A DNA stretch of 64,000 nt from Epiperipatus broadwayi. Taxonomy: Eukaryota > Onychophora > Udeonychophora > Euonychophora > Peripatidae. Shown here in pieces: positions 44,990-56,529 of this stretch (the stretch's first letter is position 1; each line of letters begins with the position of its first letter). The DNA is taken from contig JAQFVV010012535.1 of the NCBI GenBank assembly GCA_028023455.1, positions 2,044,001 to 2,108,000 on the forward strand, read 5' to 3'. A program made the position numbers and the translations under genes. The notes under the pieces are model-generated. The model did not search any database. It worked only from the letters and a program-made list of their open reading frames with translations, and was not told where the DNA came from.

Positions 44990-46505
44990 TTTTTTAATAC
45001 TAAGTTATTTCTATCAAAAATACTCTATCCAAGTTTAATTCTGATTAATTTTATTCATTTTACTATATAATCATGCCAAATAAATAGAATAAATCATGTT
45101 TTGATGAGTACATTTTTTGATTTTATAAATTTTTTTGGTTAAACTAATCGATATTATAAAATAGCCAGATGAGAAGGAAAATATATAATAATTTATTTAT
45201 TTTTAAATATAGATTTCTTTTTTTAATTTTTCATAATTTTATAAATCAAAAAGGTCACTCACATCATTACCATGATATGCATACCATTGGATGAGTAATC
45301 TTATTCTAGATAAATCTGAAATCACCTTTCAAAGTTAATCAGATGTAGTGCTTTCTGAGAAAATGTTTTTTATGCCTAGAAGATACCTCATACTTCTATT
45401 ACAAGCTTAATTGAAAGAATTGATAAAGATCTTAATAATGACCTTTTTTTAGGGCCAGTTCTGGAAATATATTTGAAAAATACTAATAAATTGTATCTAA
45501 TTAGTCTGATAAAGACATAAGCTTATATTTCATAGCAAATTTGATAGTTTTGGGATTGAAAATAAGCAGCAGAATATTTATTATAGACTATAGACTGTGA
45601 GAAAGGGAATTGATCCAAGATACCAATCTTTAGTACTAGAGTTCTGTTACCATAAGTCTTATACAAGTGAATATTTCTAACAACAAACAAACAAATCTTC
45701 TGATATAAATAAATTACAATTTAAAATATTCTATTCTAAATTAGATTATTTATTGAAAACTATTTTTTTAATCTGGGATAGTTTTTCTATAATTCTCCAT
45801 GATTTTGAAACCTAAATACAGAGGATAGTTAATCTGTAGGTCAAGATTTTTAATAATTCTGTGAAAAGCAAGTAAAATATGAAGTAATATTGCTTAGATT
45901 TGACTTGAACTTTCATCTGAACACATCTGAAAGATTTGTGGTGGAAGGTCTAGGAAGTTGCTGGGCTTCATCATCATAATATTAAATATGCCATAAATAA
46001 ATAATTGAATGGTTTGTTGCATATGAATTTATATGTTTGACCCTTGGAAATTATAGAGTTGAACTGTGATCCAAGAATCCTTAGTTCTATCACAGTACTA
46101 GACTATGTAGGGTAATATGTCATCAACAAGCATAAAAAATTAATAAATAATGTCTTTGTGGAGGTATATCACTTAGATGATTACCAAAAATGAAAATCAA
46201 CATTATGTCATCTATGATGATGATAATCTTTATAATTTGGAATGAGGACCATGATCCAATCTTCATCTATTAAATACTATCCACAGTTCAAATAATCAAT
46301 GATTTACTTTATTTCTTCAACAATAACTTAACAATATTGCAATTGAAATAATTCTTCTTATACTTGTTTCATCAGAAATAGGAGGAAAGGAAGAAGAAAA
46401 GTGTTTAGAAGGATTATATATAGAATAACTTAACACTGTCAGAACAGATTGTTCATCTTTTTCAGGTTCTGAAGTCTTGACATCCTTCAATGTATTAAAT
46501 AAAAT
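44990..46505. other. AT-rich non-coding stretch
   Basis: No gene recognised. The 46317-46601 minus frame is low complexity and runs into the subfamily B element. Confidence 0.45.
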
Positions 46506-46609
46506 TACAAAAAAATCCAAGTCAGATGTTACATGACCTAATTTGATAAGCTTGTATTTACAAATGTTATATATAGAGCTCACAAAACAAGCTCTTAACA
46601 AGCTTTGTA

Positions 46610-46672
46610 GAATATCCCCAACCTCAGACCGGTTTCTGCTACTGGTGTCCTCGATGATGAGCTAGGATATTC
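46610..46672 (-). ncRNA. Hammerhead-like motif, subfamily B left arm
   Basis: Outer stem GAAUAUCC/GGAUAUUC is perfect; GAAACCGGUC (GAAA, palindrome ACCGGU, GUC triplet) is intact and is followed by UGAGG. The first core is damaged (UCGAGGA instead of CUGAGGA) and stem II begins CAC instead of UGC, so this copy is inactive but shows the ancestral 3' half. Confidence 0.55.
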
Positions 46673-46920
46673 AATCATTAGATCAAAAATACCAGAGCAA
46701 GCCCAGCACTTTATCTAATGTATAACTATTAAATAGAAAATCTGAAATTTTCAGACATCCATATGTCTTCCAATCCAGTAAGTTCAGTTCCATATGGCTA
46801 TTTAAGTTAGATAGCTGGATTGGAAGACATATGGATGTCTGAAAATTTCAGATTTTCTACTTGATAGTTATACATTAGATAAAGTGCTGGGCTTGTCCTG
46901 GTATTTTTAATCTAATGATT

Positions 46921-46982
46921 GAATATCCTAGCACCTCACTGAGGATGCCAGTAGCAGAAACCGAACTGAGGTTGGGGATATT
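46921..46982 (+). ncRNA. Hammerhead ribozyme, subfamily B right arm
   Basis: Outer stem AAUAUCC/GGAUAUU, inner stem CCUCA/UGAGG (perfect, 5 bp), core CUGAGGA, stem II UGC-CAGUA-GCA (3 bp including a normal U-A closing pair, 5-nt loop) and GAAA are present. The stem III palindrome reads ACCGAA here, against ACCGGU in the left arm, so the cleavage triplet is altered. Combining the two arms shows that the ancestor had a complete hammerhead. Confidence 0.65.
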
Positions 46983-47044
46983 TTACAAAGGTTGTTAAGA
47001 GCTTGTTTTGTGAGCTCTATATATAATGTTTTAAATAATAAAAT

Positions 47045-48190
47045 TATGGATTCAAGCAAAATATTACACCTGATCAGTTCCCTCATAAAAAATTATATGA
47101 GAAATACTTTTGATATGAAGACGATAAGCACATTTAATATGACAGAGCATATGTAGTCAACTGCCTTTTAATCTAATCTTAGGAACCTTATAATGAAAAA
47201 GTGCTAATTATGAAGCCTGTACATTTTTTCTGCTGTGTATTAATTAAAAAATTATATTTTTTTTATAATTTCTTTCATCATTGTTATCACTAGCTTAAAC
47301 TCAAGCTACTATGATTGGCTGTTAGTAAAATGATTTTCAATACAAAGTTATTGGATTACCAATATGCATAGCTTCACTAAGAGGATCTTCTGCTTTCTTA
47401 TAGCATTGATGTTAGCTCATAAAAATCAAGGCATTGTTATAATACAAAGCAGTTTCCTCAATTTCCTCTCCTATTCTGCTCTTCTTATCCTATTTTTCTG
47501 AAAAAACTTAGTTTCATCATTTAAATTTGTGTAAGCATCTGTTATCAGTGCCCTCACATGCCGCTGATCTTTTTTTCTATATTAATGATGACAATGGGAT
47601 TGTGTGTACATGGACCCATATTTTTATCCTTTGATTTATAAGCATAGCAATTCTGACTTAATGCATAAAGTATGCAAAGTTCTAAGTGTTGAAAAAATAA
47701 GAATAAAAAGAGATTTAGCGTAGTTATTCTTAAGTTGTTGTTTTTCACAAAGTACTGCAGTTAATTATGAGGTTCTTTGAAAATATATTTCAGACATAAA
47801 TTTCACTTGACAAATTACTATATGTTTAGGAAGCTCTATTTTTGTATTCTATTTGTTTCCCCACAAACATGGAAAGAACTAGGAAAACATGATTGAAAAA
47901 TGACTTGTAAAATCTGGACAGATCATTTTGCCTGGCCGATAGCTTTAATCAGTAGAACTAGTTTATAGTATCAGTAATGATAACAATGGCAATGCAGGAA
48001 GAGGAGATGATGATAAAGGAAATCATTTTCATTTTTTTTTCTAAGTACAGATTTTTGCAATATACTCTTTGCTTGTTAACTCTTCAAAATTTGAACATAT
48101 GATAGCATTTGTAGTTATGGAATTGTCAAGGCTTAATTAATATTGTTGTTCTTAATGAAAGTCTATATTGTAATGGTCAGAATTTGTATA
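47045..48190. other. AT-rich non-coding stretch
   Basis: No gene recognised. Confidence 0.5.
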
Positions 48191-48199
48191 TCTCGTTAA

Positions 48200-50420
48200 C
48201 CAGTTGCATCTTCCCTCCACTACGGTCGAAGAGCAGCACTACAGGTGGGTTCAGGGCCTGCAATGCTGAGTTCGAACCTAGTAGATTGACTACACAACAT
48301 ATAACTATGCGATAACGTACTTGCCACCACATTAGTAAATATCTTTTAGTCCACGGGAGTCAGAGAGATGCAAGAGACTAACTAATTCTATTACAACTAA
48401 TATTATTACTAATTAATGATTGACCTTGTTATAATTAATTTATTTTGACACGAGACACTATAGCTATAGGGTATTAAGGAAATAGACATGAAGACGTAGA
48501 TATAATTTAAACTATATTTAATATTGATATAAATCTATTTACAAGCTTGGAGTTTGATCTTAGTCAGTACTCCTAATATGGCATGAGTTTACATTATTAA
48601 AGCATTAATCATTCGACCTGTCCCTTTGGGTATTTAATGGTAGCAAACCCTTATTTCATGCCCCAGACTAAGTACATTAGTTATTGTGTGAAGCAAATGT
48701 TGAACGAGATATATGGCTGCGAATTTACTCATCCCAACAATAGATTATATATAAAGTTTTATTTACATGATTAATTCTAAAGAGGGCCTGTTATTGGAGG
48801 GCAAATAACGTGGGAGGCTTGGGAAGTGAAATCAAGCAGTGAATAAAAGAATAATTAATTGGATGAGAGGTGGTATTGATAGAAATGCCAAAGAATAATA
48901 ATGGAGCGGATTTTGAGATGCAAGCCAGGAGGGAAATATAAACTCGTGGGCGGGCTTTCTGCCGGGGACCCTATGAGACCGGTCATAATTGCAAGTCCAC
49001 GTATACGGAAACTTCTGCCACTGTTACTACCTGACCGCATGACGGACTCAGCTTTCCATGGGAGAACTTTGGACTGTGCCCTTCCGTATGGAGTGGAACG
49101 ATACCTTTAAACATAAATATCCGGTGATTTCCCTGGTTTTGAATAAGAGAAAACTTTGGCATCACTCAATAATAACAGCTATCGTTTGATAATAGAACAT
49201 GATTTATATATTTAATTGCTAATAAATGATGACTCACTCCCGAGGCCCACATTTATGAGTGATTAACTTAAAAGCCCTCAAATAACATGAGATTGGTTTG
49301 ATTATAAAGTTAAATTCAATGAATACCAATCAATACTATAATAAAAGGGTGAAGATTATAATTCTGTCATATTTCTATTGTTAAGTTAAGATGTCCACCC
49401 GCACAAATAATGGTACACCCACATTCATAGCTAATCATGAAAATTAGATGTGTCTCTGAAGCTAAGACAATTCTTTAAAATATAAGACAATACAAGAAAT
49501 CATATCAATATAAAATGAGACGCATCCGAGAAATAATTTATAAAATATAAGGATTATATAATTCCCGAGCTAGCCGCTTTATCAATATAAGATGAGTTTA
49601 CTATAAATATATTATGTAATGACTCCACGCATTTTGGCGAAGGCTAACATTTAATAAAGTTAAGAGGCTAGGATGGAAATTATTGAGGCATGAAATTAAT
49701 TACATCAATAAATAAATATTAATAGAACTGGATACCCAAAGAAAAGGAAAGATCGTATAGTAATTAAACATTATAAGATTACAGATTTTAAGAAGTTTAG
49801 TGGTTTTAAATAGGATTTACATGAGTAGAAATTATAAATAAAATATTACAAATTAGAGATACGAGTTCTAGTTTTGAATAAAAGAGCATGAAAGTTCTTA
49901 AAAGATTTTGGGTACCGGTTACCTTTGATTTAAGCAGAACATGCACATTTCTGAGTGATCCTCTTGTTCATGAAGTATGGCGCAGTAGTTTTTCTTTAAC
50001 AGTTCATGTAGTGATCATGATTATGAGCAGCAGTTGATTAGGCAACAGTATATGGATTACAGCAGACAATTTCAGTTCATTTTAAAAGCAAGTAGAGGAT
50101 CCAGTGCATCTACCATCCTCCAGAGGAGAATAGCGCATGCCGACTGCTCGGGCATCGCAATATTATATGTAAATAGCATACTTTAATAATTTGATGTACA
50201 AAAGTAGAAGGCAGAAAAAAAGCAGATTGAGATTCACATAGATTGAGAGATTCACTTAGATAGAGCGATCCATTTTACTTTGAACACCCTTGCTCTTTAT
50301 CTTTTGGATCCATCTGACATTATGTATTTGTTCGCCTTTTTGGTCCGCTCAACTATCCGCAGGTAAAATAGTGCATTAAGAGCACATGTTTCATTTGTTA
50401 TTTCAATCCGAATATTTTGC
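48200..50420. other. CpG-richer island of unknown origin
   Basis: A block of about 2.2 kb differs from its surroundings in having many CG dinucleotides and less A/T homopolymer, densest at 48890-49110 (GTGGGCGGGC, GCCGGGG, GACCGGTC, CCACGTATACGG, GACCGCATGACGG). The longest frame there is 69 codons (48901-49110) without a known domain. No terminal repeats, primer-binding site or coding domains could be assigned. It may be a recent non-coding mobile element or an unmethylated regulatory segment within the NELFA intron. Confidence 0.4.
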
Positions 50421-50891
50421 TCTACTTTATTGCATATTTCACCCTTGACCTCATTATACTGCAGATGTTTCTTTAAAACTAATTAAAAAGCTTTCAGGAA
50501 TATTTCTCAGAATTCTACCCACTATGACTTGCAATTTTACTTAGCAGGGGAATTTCTATTTTTAATACATTTAAATATTTAAAAAGGTTAAAAACAACTT
50601 TTAGATTTTATAAATTAAAATGTTATATAACTTTGACCTAAATAATTATTAACAAATATTAAATATTCTAAATTTAATAAATTATTTTCAGTGCGTTAAT
50701 ATCTCATACTGGAGTGTGTGTGCATGTGGCATATTTAACAAGCTTTTGTATATATAACTAATACTATTATACGCACACAGTTCAATATTGAGGGTTTAAA
50801 TTTAGGTGGGATGTAGGGGTGGATAGAAGATGATAGAACAAATATGACCGGTGAAATTAAGATTCGAACTTGAATCTTACAGTTTCAATAT

Positions 50892-52620
50892 CAGCCATAC
50901 TCAACTTGCAGACCAAAATATTCTTTAATCTAAGTTTGCAAAATCTTGAAATGTGCTGCACCTATTTTCCCCTCACTTCAATCAAAACCACACTCACTTT
51001 TGTTTTATGTTGTATAATTATGTCAAGGTATGACAGTTTGTTTGCTAAGACAGCAAACTTGTGACTGTTTTGAAACATATTGTTTTATGTCAAACTATAA
51101 TTGAATTACAATGGCAGGAGTGTTTTTAATATACAAATGATAAATATCTGTCAAAAATAGTGTTTTATGAGGAATTGTGGGGAAAAAGTATTTTGTTGCA
51201 CAAATAAAAGTGTTATATTAATAAAATATAACATTTCAGTCAAATGTTGGTAGCCTAGCAGTTAGCGTAGCTGCCTTCCAAGCAGCTGTCTGAGTTCGCT
51301 TTCCGGTCAACGCTTTGACATATAAAAATATATACAGTATATAGCATTTCATTATTATTCCATGAAGCACAAATTATTTAGGGTTTCTTTTCCTCATGGG
51401 ATTTTAGTAAAATGTGAAAATAGAGTGATTTTCTTTTATATAGAGGAAAAGTTCTGGATCAGTATTTTTTTAAAGCAAGAAATTATTGAATTTTTTACAA
51501 CAAAGCAATAAAGTTTACAGAGAATTTGAAAATGATGAATAGTGTTGTCTTTTAGCTTTTCTGTGTGACATCACTGAAAAACATAGTGAACTCAATGATT
51601 GTTTATAAGCTGAAAATAAAATAATTTCATATATGGTGAATAAAATATTTGCTTTTGAAGTTATATATGCACACATTTATATGATAAAAATAAATATGGG
51701 AAATGAGTCATTATACTTGATTAAAATAAATTCCTAATTAATTAAGAATCTCATTAATTAGAAACTAAGCATCTATCATGAGGAAATACAAAACCAAGTA
51801 CTGCATAATTTTTCCAATTTTTATGTCCGGGTTCTAAACATCTGTATAATAACAACAGAAATAATTTTCATGTTTAATAATTATATAAAAATAGTCAATG
51901 CTAAATAAAGAGATTTTATGTTAGATAAAATTTAGTAATTAATTTTATAAATGATTAAGCATTGAGTACTATTTAATCAAATTTTATTAAATATAAAATA
52001 CATTTCTACTATTATTAACTTTACTCTTTACATATTATAGATGTTTTGATCACATACATAACACCAATAAATAATAGAAGCTAAACAAGATGGTATTGGC
52101 AGTTCTTCAGAAAATTTATACTATTAAATTATTTAGAATTTAAGAACAAATATTAAGAATTCTCTGTTGTTTGTAGAAAATCTCTGATAGGTTAGAAACA
52201 ACAATTATTATTAATTTGCTGCATTGGAATTTATGCAAAGCTATTTGATAAATTCATCAAGATCATGATACAAATCTGAAGATTTGTTAAAAAAGAGGGA
52301 GGAATAAAATATGCCAAATGACTAGTGCCTGAAGAATAAAACCATACCCAAATCATGTTCGTATTCTTCCCATCAACCTATTTTTGCAAATCATCCTTTT
52401 TTAAAATGAAATATGTGAAGAACATATTAAGAATAGCATGTAGCAATTATAAATAATTAAATTTGTCTTAACATCAAAAATTACACTAATTTTTAAATAA
52501 ACACTTAGAGACATTTAGATTTATTTTTAATATTATATTATGGAGGTATAGTGTACTATATTGTTGTCCATATAACATAAAACATATGTGGCCTGAGGAA
52601 AAAAAGATTGAGTATGGCTG
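50892..52620. mobile_element. Decayed hAT-type element
   Basis: The left end CAGCCATACTCAACTTGCAG and the inverse of the right end CAGCCATACTCAATCTTTTTT match over the first 14 bases and are typical hAT termini. The right subterminal sequence (inverse: CCTCAGGCCAC) also fits hAT. The flanking octamers TTCAATAT and ATCTCGAT agree at only four of eight positions. No transposase domain was recognised inside. A tRNA-derived SINE has inserted at about 51243. Confidence 0.55.
51243..51345 (+). mobile_element. tRNA-derived SINE (second family)
   Basis: The tRNA-like head has GTTGGTAGCCTAGCAGTTAG as A-box region, GTAGCTGCCTTCCAAGCAG as a pseudo-anticodon arm and GAGTTCGCTTTCC as B box. It is followed by CTTTGACATATAAAAATATATA. 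An inverted copy at 56390-56520 has the same head, the same CTTTGACATAT junction and the same TA-rich tail, defining a family with a short 3' end ending in TA repeats. Confidence 0.65.
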
Positions 52621-52629
52621 ATCTCGATG

Positions 52630-53235
52630 AAGTAAGTTAAATTGCACAAATAAATATTAAAGGTATAAGTTGTGATGTCTGATTGTGGTATGTTTTTATA
52701 ATTTGTAAATATATTAATGAAAGAATAATGAGATTGAAAGTTGTTTTTTGTAATAACATCTATTTATGCTCCAATATTAGATTCAGAATATTTATAGAAA
52801 GTTTTTTTTCCTCCTTGAATTGTTTTTATTTATACAACATTTTTTTGGAGATTTTAGCAGAACAATGAAGTATGGTCTATTGTTGTTGAAAAATGATGTT
52901 GCTTTCTGAATTCAAACAATCTATTATTATTAAATTGGTAATAAATGAATTGACTTTTAGAATTTTTTTTTAATAAATGAATTGACTTTTGGAAAAAAAT
53001 TAACGTAAAGAATTTATTATAAAGGAACTGGTTATCTCTGCGATCAAAATATTAGTACCTTATGGTTGTTGTAGTTAAAGATAAAAAATAATAAACATAT
53101 TAATAGTATCTATAGATATATATTATTAGTCAGAATATAGATTAATATAGTTCAAGTTTAAAGTGATAGAGAATTTAAAAATATATCCTATATCAAACTT
53201 ATTAATAGGAAATTGGATATATTCTTTCTTTATAA
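52630..53235. other. AT-rich non-coding stretch
   Basis: No gene recognised. Confidence 0.5.
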
Positions 53236-53238
53236 ACT

Positions 53239-53543
53239 AAGGCTTGTGCATAAAATTCCTATCTAGTGCCTATTCATCCAATATCCCCAGACTAATTTCT
53301 GGCTTGTGGCCTTCGTCAGTGAGGAGCCTTGGATCTGAGAGCATTGCACCTAGATCTTATGATCTAATGCAACCCTCCAGCAGCGAGTAGGCACTAGATA
53401 GGGAATTTATGCACAAGCTTTCTGGTATTCATTGATTACTCTGGCTTACACGGAGTGGCACTACTGTATGGAGAGTTTTGCCTATTTTAATGTTATGAGC
53501 AAGCATAAGAAATGGTGATCATGTGATGTTTAGTGGTCTACTG
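53239..53543 (+). mobile_element. Palindromic hammerhead element, copy 6 (subfamily A), 5'-truncated
   Basis: Begins abruptly inside the left arm at AAGGCTTGTGCATAAAAT, runs through the left ribozyme and the GATCTAATGCAACCCTCCAGCAG block, then jumps into the right arm after its ribozyme (GAGTAGGCACTAGATAGGG) and continues through the outer segment to GTGATGTTTAGTGG. Loss of one end while the outer-segment end is complete agrees with 5' truncation during reverse transcription. No clear target duplication was found. Confidence 0.7.
53276..53334 (-). ncRNA. Hammerhead ribozyme (copy 6), core intact
   Basis: Stem I outer AUCCAA/UUGGAU and inner UCCUCA/UGGGGA, CUGACGA, stem II GGC-CACAA-GCC, GAAA and GUC are present. 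The stem III strand is AUUAGU instead of ACUAGU, so the palindrome is imperfect. Confidence 0.72.
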
Positions 53544-53871
53544 CTATATAGGCTAAATTTTATTAATTGTTAGGCACAGATTTTTAGGCTGGTCATGCAG
53601 ATGATCATCAAATTCTCATAAAGAAGGTATGGATGTGACTAAAACAATTTTGATTGTTCTTTGATGATAATTATTTTATTTATGACTATTTGAAAGGAAA
53701 CGGGGTAATCTTTGCATTTCTGAATAATAAAAGCAAATGTGGATCATAAGTAATGAAAAAAATTAAATGGGAAGTTCAAGTAAACTTGACTTTATTGGTG
53801 CATTAAAACTGGAAAGATGTGTCACTTTAGAGTACTAATTTAATTTTTATTTTTAAATTTTTATCTTTTAG

Positions 53872-54072
53872 TCACGTGATTTGATCCAGCATGGTTGTTT
53901 AATTATTGATGGAAAATGCGATTTTGTAACAAATGGTCAAAACAATTGGAATACTACCTATCGTGACATTGTGCAATTGTTCGACCTTATTTATCGATTG
54001 GATGTGTCTGCTGTGGGTTTGGGGCTTCCCTTAGAAGTCAAAATGATGGAGAGCACGTATCAAATGAGTTAA
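53872..54072 (+). CDS. Candidate exon of an unidentified protein
   Basis: A good polypyrimidine tract and acceptor (TTTTTATCTTTTAG before 53872) precede an open frame SRDLIQHGCLIIDGKCDFVTNGQ...NWNTTYRDIVQLFDLIYRLDVSAVGLGLPLEVKMM that ends at a TAA at 54070-54072; alternatively a donor CAC|GTATCA at about 54057 would end the exon earlier. Composition (Asp, Gly, Val, Leu, Trp, mixed charges) is unlike chance frames here. It does not match the NELF-A region expected after exon 1. It may be part of a nested gene or a decayed element. No family recognised. Confidence 0.4.
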   Translation, partial: SRDLIQHGCLIIDGKCDFVTNGQNNWNTTYRDIVQLFDLIYRLDVSAVGLGLPLEVKMMESTYQMS

Positions 54073-54158
54073 ATTTGATTAAAGTATTATATGTACCTGA
54101 GAAATGAACCCATAATTCTATTGAATCAATGGATAATAATACTTCTTTTGGTTTATAT

Positions 54159-54617
54159 CAGGAGTGGTCAACTTTTGTGTTCATAAGATCTACTTTTTAT
54201 TTTAAAAATGTATTGCGATCGACTTGTTGTCATAGGCGTAGTCTAAGTGGAGGGAGGTGTGAAATACATACTATTTTTATATATCTACCTAGTAAAAAAT
54301 AATAATTATTTAACGGGCCAAAAAACTTATGTCTGGGGGAATTAAAGCAACCTTAGTAATTTATTAACAATATTTATTGATTTAAATTATACATTAAATC
54401 AAGATTAAAAATATTATTTTCAATAGTGATAAGACTTAGTGGACTTCACCTATCTAGAATTGGAAAAAAATTTAGAACAAAAGCAAAAAACTTCAAAATC
54501 TTGATTTAATTTGTTTCACTCGTTACCCGACAGCTCTTCCTAAATTGGCTTCACGATCGACCAAAAATGGCTTTGCGATCGACCAGTGGATCACGATCGA
54601 CTTGTTGGACACCCCTG
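54159..54617. mobile_element. Non-autonomous hAT-type element
   Basis: A 459-bp element with termini CAGGAGTGGTCAACTTTTG and (inverse of right end) CAGGGGTGTCCAACAAG, and a perfect 8-bp target duplication GTTTATAT at 54151-54158 and 54618-54625. Subterminal GCGATCGACTTGT and GCGATCGACCAG / CACGATCGACTTGTTGG blocks repeat on both sides, as in hAT families with GATCGA-rich ends. The interior has no coding capacity. Confidence 0.88.
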
Positions 54618-54629
54618 GTTTATATAATG

Positions 54630-56385
54630 ATATTTTGGATATAGATTATTAAACAAAAAAAATAATCCTCCTTTTTTAATCACTTTAGCAATGCTATATT
54701 TTATTTTTACTTGATTGTTAAAGTAATTAAAAAAAGGATTTATTTATTTGTTTTATAAAATTAATCAATGCATCAAGAAGATATAAAATTAAAAAAGAAT
54801 AATAGCAAAAGAAAATGATGTCTGTTGTGGTATATCCTGTTGACTCATGTAGATTTGATCAGATTTATATAAATTTGTTAAAATTAAAACAGCTTTTAGT
54901 TATTTATATTTTTAAATAAGGACTGGGTGGAACCATGAAATTAAATTTAGGGATGTTTTTATTTTTCAAATTTATAAAAATAAAGGACATAAAAAATAGT
55001 AGTCTTTTCTATCATTAGTTACTGTAGTAAAAATACTTTCAAGAAATTTTTGAATTGGTTGCCTCCAGCCATAGGCGAGTCATGGTTTTACAGAATTGAA
55101 AAGCACTAGATGTGAATTTTATTATCAGATAAATCAAGAAAAGTATTATGAGGCATTGTGTGATTTAACACTGATTTTATTGATTTGATCAAGGTGTTTG
55201 AATAATGTAGAAGGTTTGTAGCAGTCTTTGGAAATAGCTGGGCTGTGGATGTTAATTCACATGTAGCTGCTGCATGATGGTATGAAAGGATAGTGGAGTG
55301 AAAATTGCTGTTCACCAAAACCATGGATGTGTACTACTGCATTTTTTTTTTTACATTTTTCTTATAAAGTCTATTGAATAATTTATAGGCAGCCCACAAA
55401 GCAGATGTCAATAAGCTTGATGATACCGGTTTTAATTTGAATTGATTAAAGGCAAAAAAATAAGAATGTTTTTTGGGGGAGGCAAGGGAGGGAATTGATT
55501 TGCAATATGCTAAAAATTGTGCTATTCTTGCCAATAGTATATATATTTGTGACAAAATTTGAAAATAGTTGATTATCTTTAGATACTCTTAATATTCTAA
55601 ATGCAGCCAATAAATTGTTTGAACCAATCTTCTGAATGTTTTGAATGAACCTATAAATAACTTGGTTTAGTAATTAACATTCACAGAATTCACTTGCTTT
55701 ATTAACTGGTAATGGAAGCAGAATCTGCAACTTGATTATCATCTTGAGAATATAATGGTAAATATTTTAGATAGAAATGCAGATTTAGAAATTGAGGCAT
55801 GGTAAAGACTTCACAGTGCAATTGCAGCATTTCCTAAAGGTTTAATCTTATAACTATTTCAGTTTAGTAGTTGTATATAGGGCTGCTGCTGTGGTAAATT
55901 TATTATATAGAAGTAAGATTGAACTTCCTATCAATATAATAAAGTTAATGGAAGAATTTTATTTAAGAAGATTATATAATATTTTCAAAATACAATGGTA
56001 AAAATTATAAATTTACTCAGCCTGATGCCTGTGGGAATATTAACTCTATTTCTGTAAAGGCAGGAGCAGCTGAAGTGTAAGTTGTTCTAAGAAAGTATTT
56101 GTGGTGAAATGGAAAAACATTTTTTATGGACAAATAAATCTTATTTACATTATAAAAATTAACTCAAAGACACTCTAAAGAGATACAATATTAATTGCTT
56201 TTATTGGTAGACAATACAGAATGCAATTCAACAGACACTTGCAAATGATTATGATTATTACATCTCCAAGAGAGAGAGAGAAAAAAAAAACAATACACCA
56301 GAGAATAAAATTTGAATGACTATACAAGTTGATTCATGAACCACAAATGTCACATATAAACAACACTAACTCATTATTCTGTTTG
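54630..56385. other. AT-rich non-coding stretch
   Basis: No gene recognised. A (GA)n run occurs near 56271-56281. Confidence 0.45.
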
Positions 56386-56389
56386 ATAT

Positions 56390-56520
56390 ATATATATTTC
56401 CATATGTCAAAGTATCGGCCAGGAAGTGAACCCATGACAACTGTCTGCAAGCAACTGCTTGCTTGCAAGGCAGCTACACTGACCTTTCGGCTACCAACAC
56501 TTTTTACATCTGTCTTTTAA
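56390..56520 (-). mobile_element. tRNA-derived SINE (second family), inverted copy
   Basis: Minus strand: AAGTGTTGGTAGCC...GTGTAGCTGCCTTGCAAGC...GGGTTCACTTCCTGGCC...CTTTGACATATGGAAATATATATA. The layout is the same as at 51243-51345 with a slightly longer middle. The TA-rich tail lies at its left end (56380-56400). Confidence 0.6.
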
Positions 56521-56529
56521 TTTCTTTGG

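Larger units (their letters stand above)
46510..47035 (-). mobile_element. Palindromic hammerhead element, subfamily B
   Basis: A foldback with arms at about 46570-46790 and 46820-47032. The arms share GAGCTC...AACAAGCTCTTAACAA, GAATATCC, CAGTAGCAGAAACC and GAAAATTTCAGACATCCATATG blocks. The centre has GTTCAGTTCCATATGGCTATTTAAG, homologous to the subfamily A centre (CAGACCCATATGACTATATAAG). The left outer part, TCAGATGTTACATGACC...AAGCTTG, parallels the A outer segment ATCACATGATCACC...ATGCTTG. A and B are therefore branches of one family with little direct identity. Confidence 0.72.

Noticed and set aside
48901-49110. 69-codon plus-strand ORF as a gene
   Set aside because: No known domain, no homologous block in the window, and overlapping frames on the other strand are of similar length; likely a by-product of higher GC.
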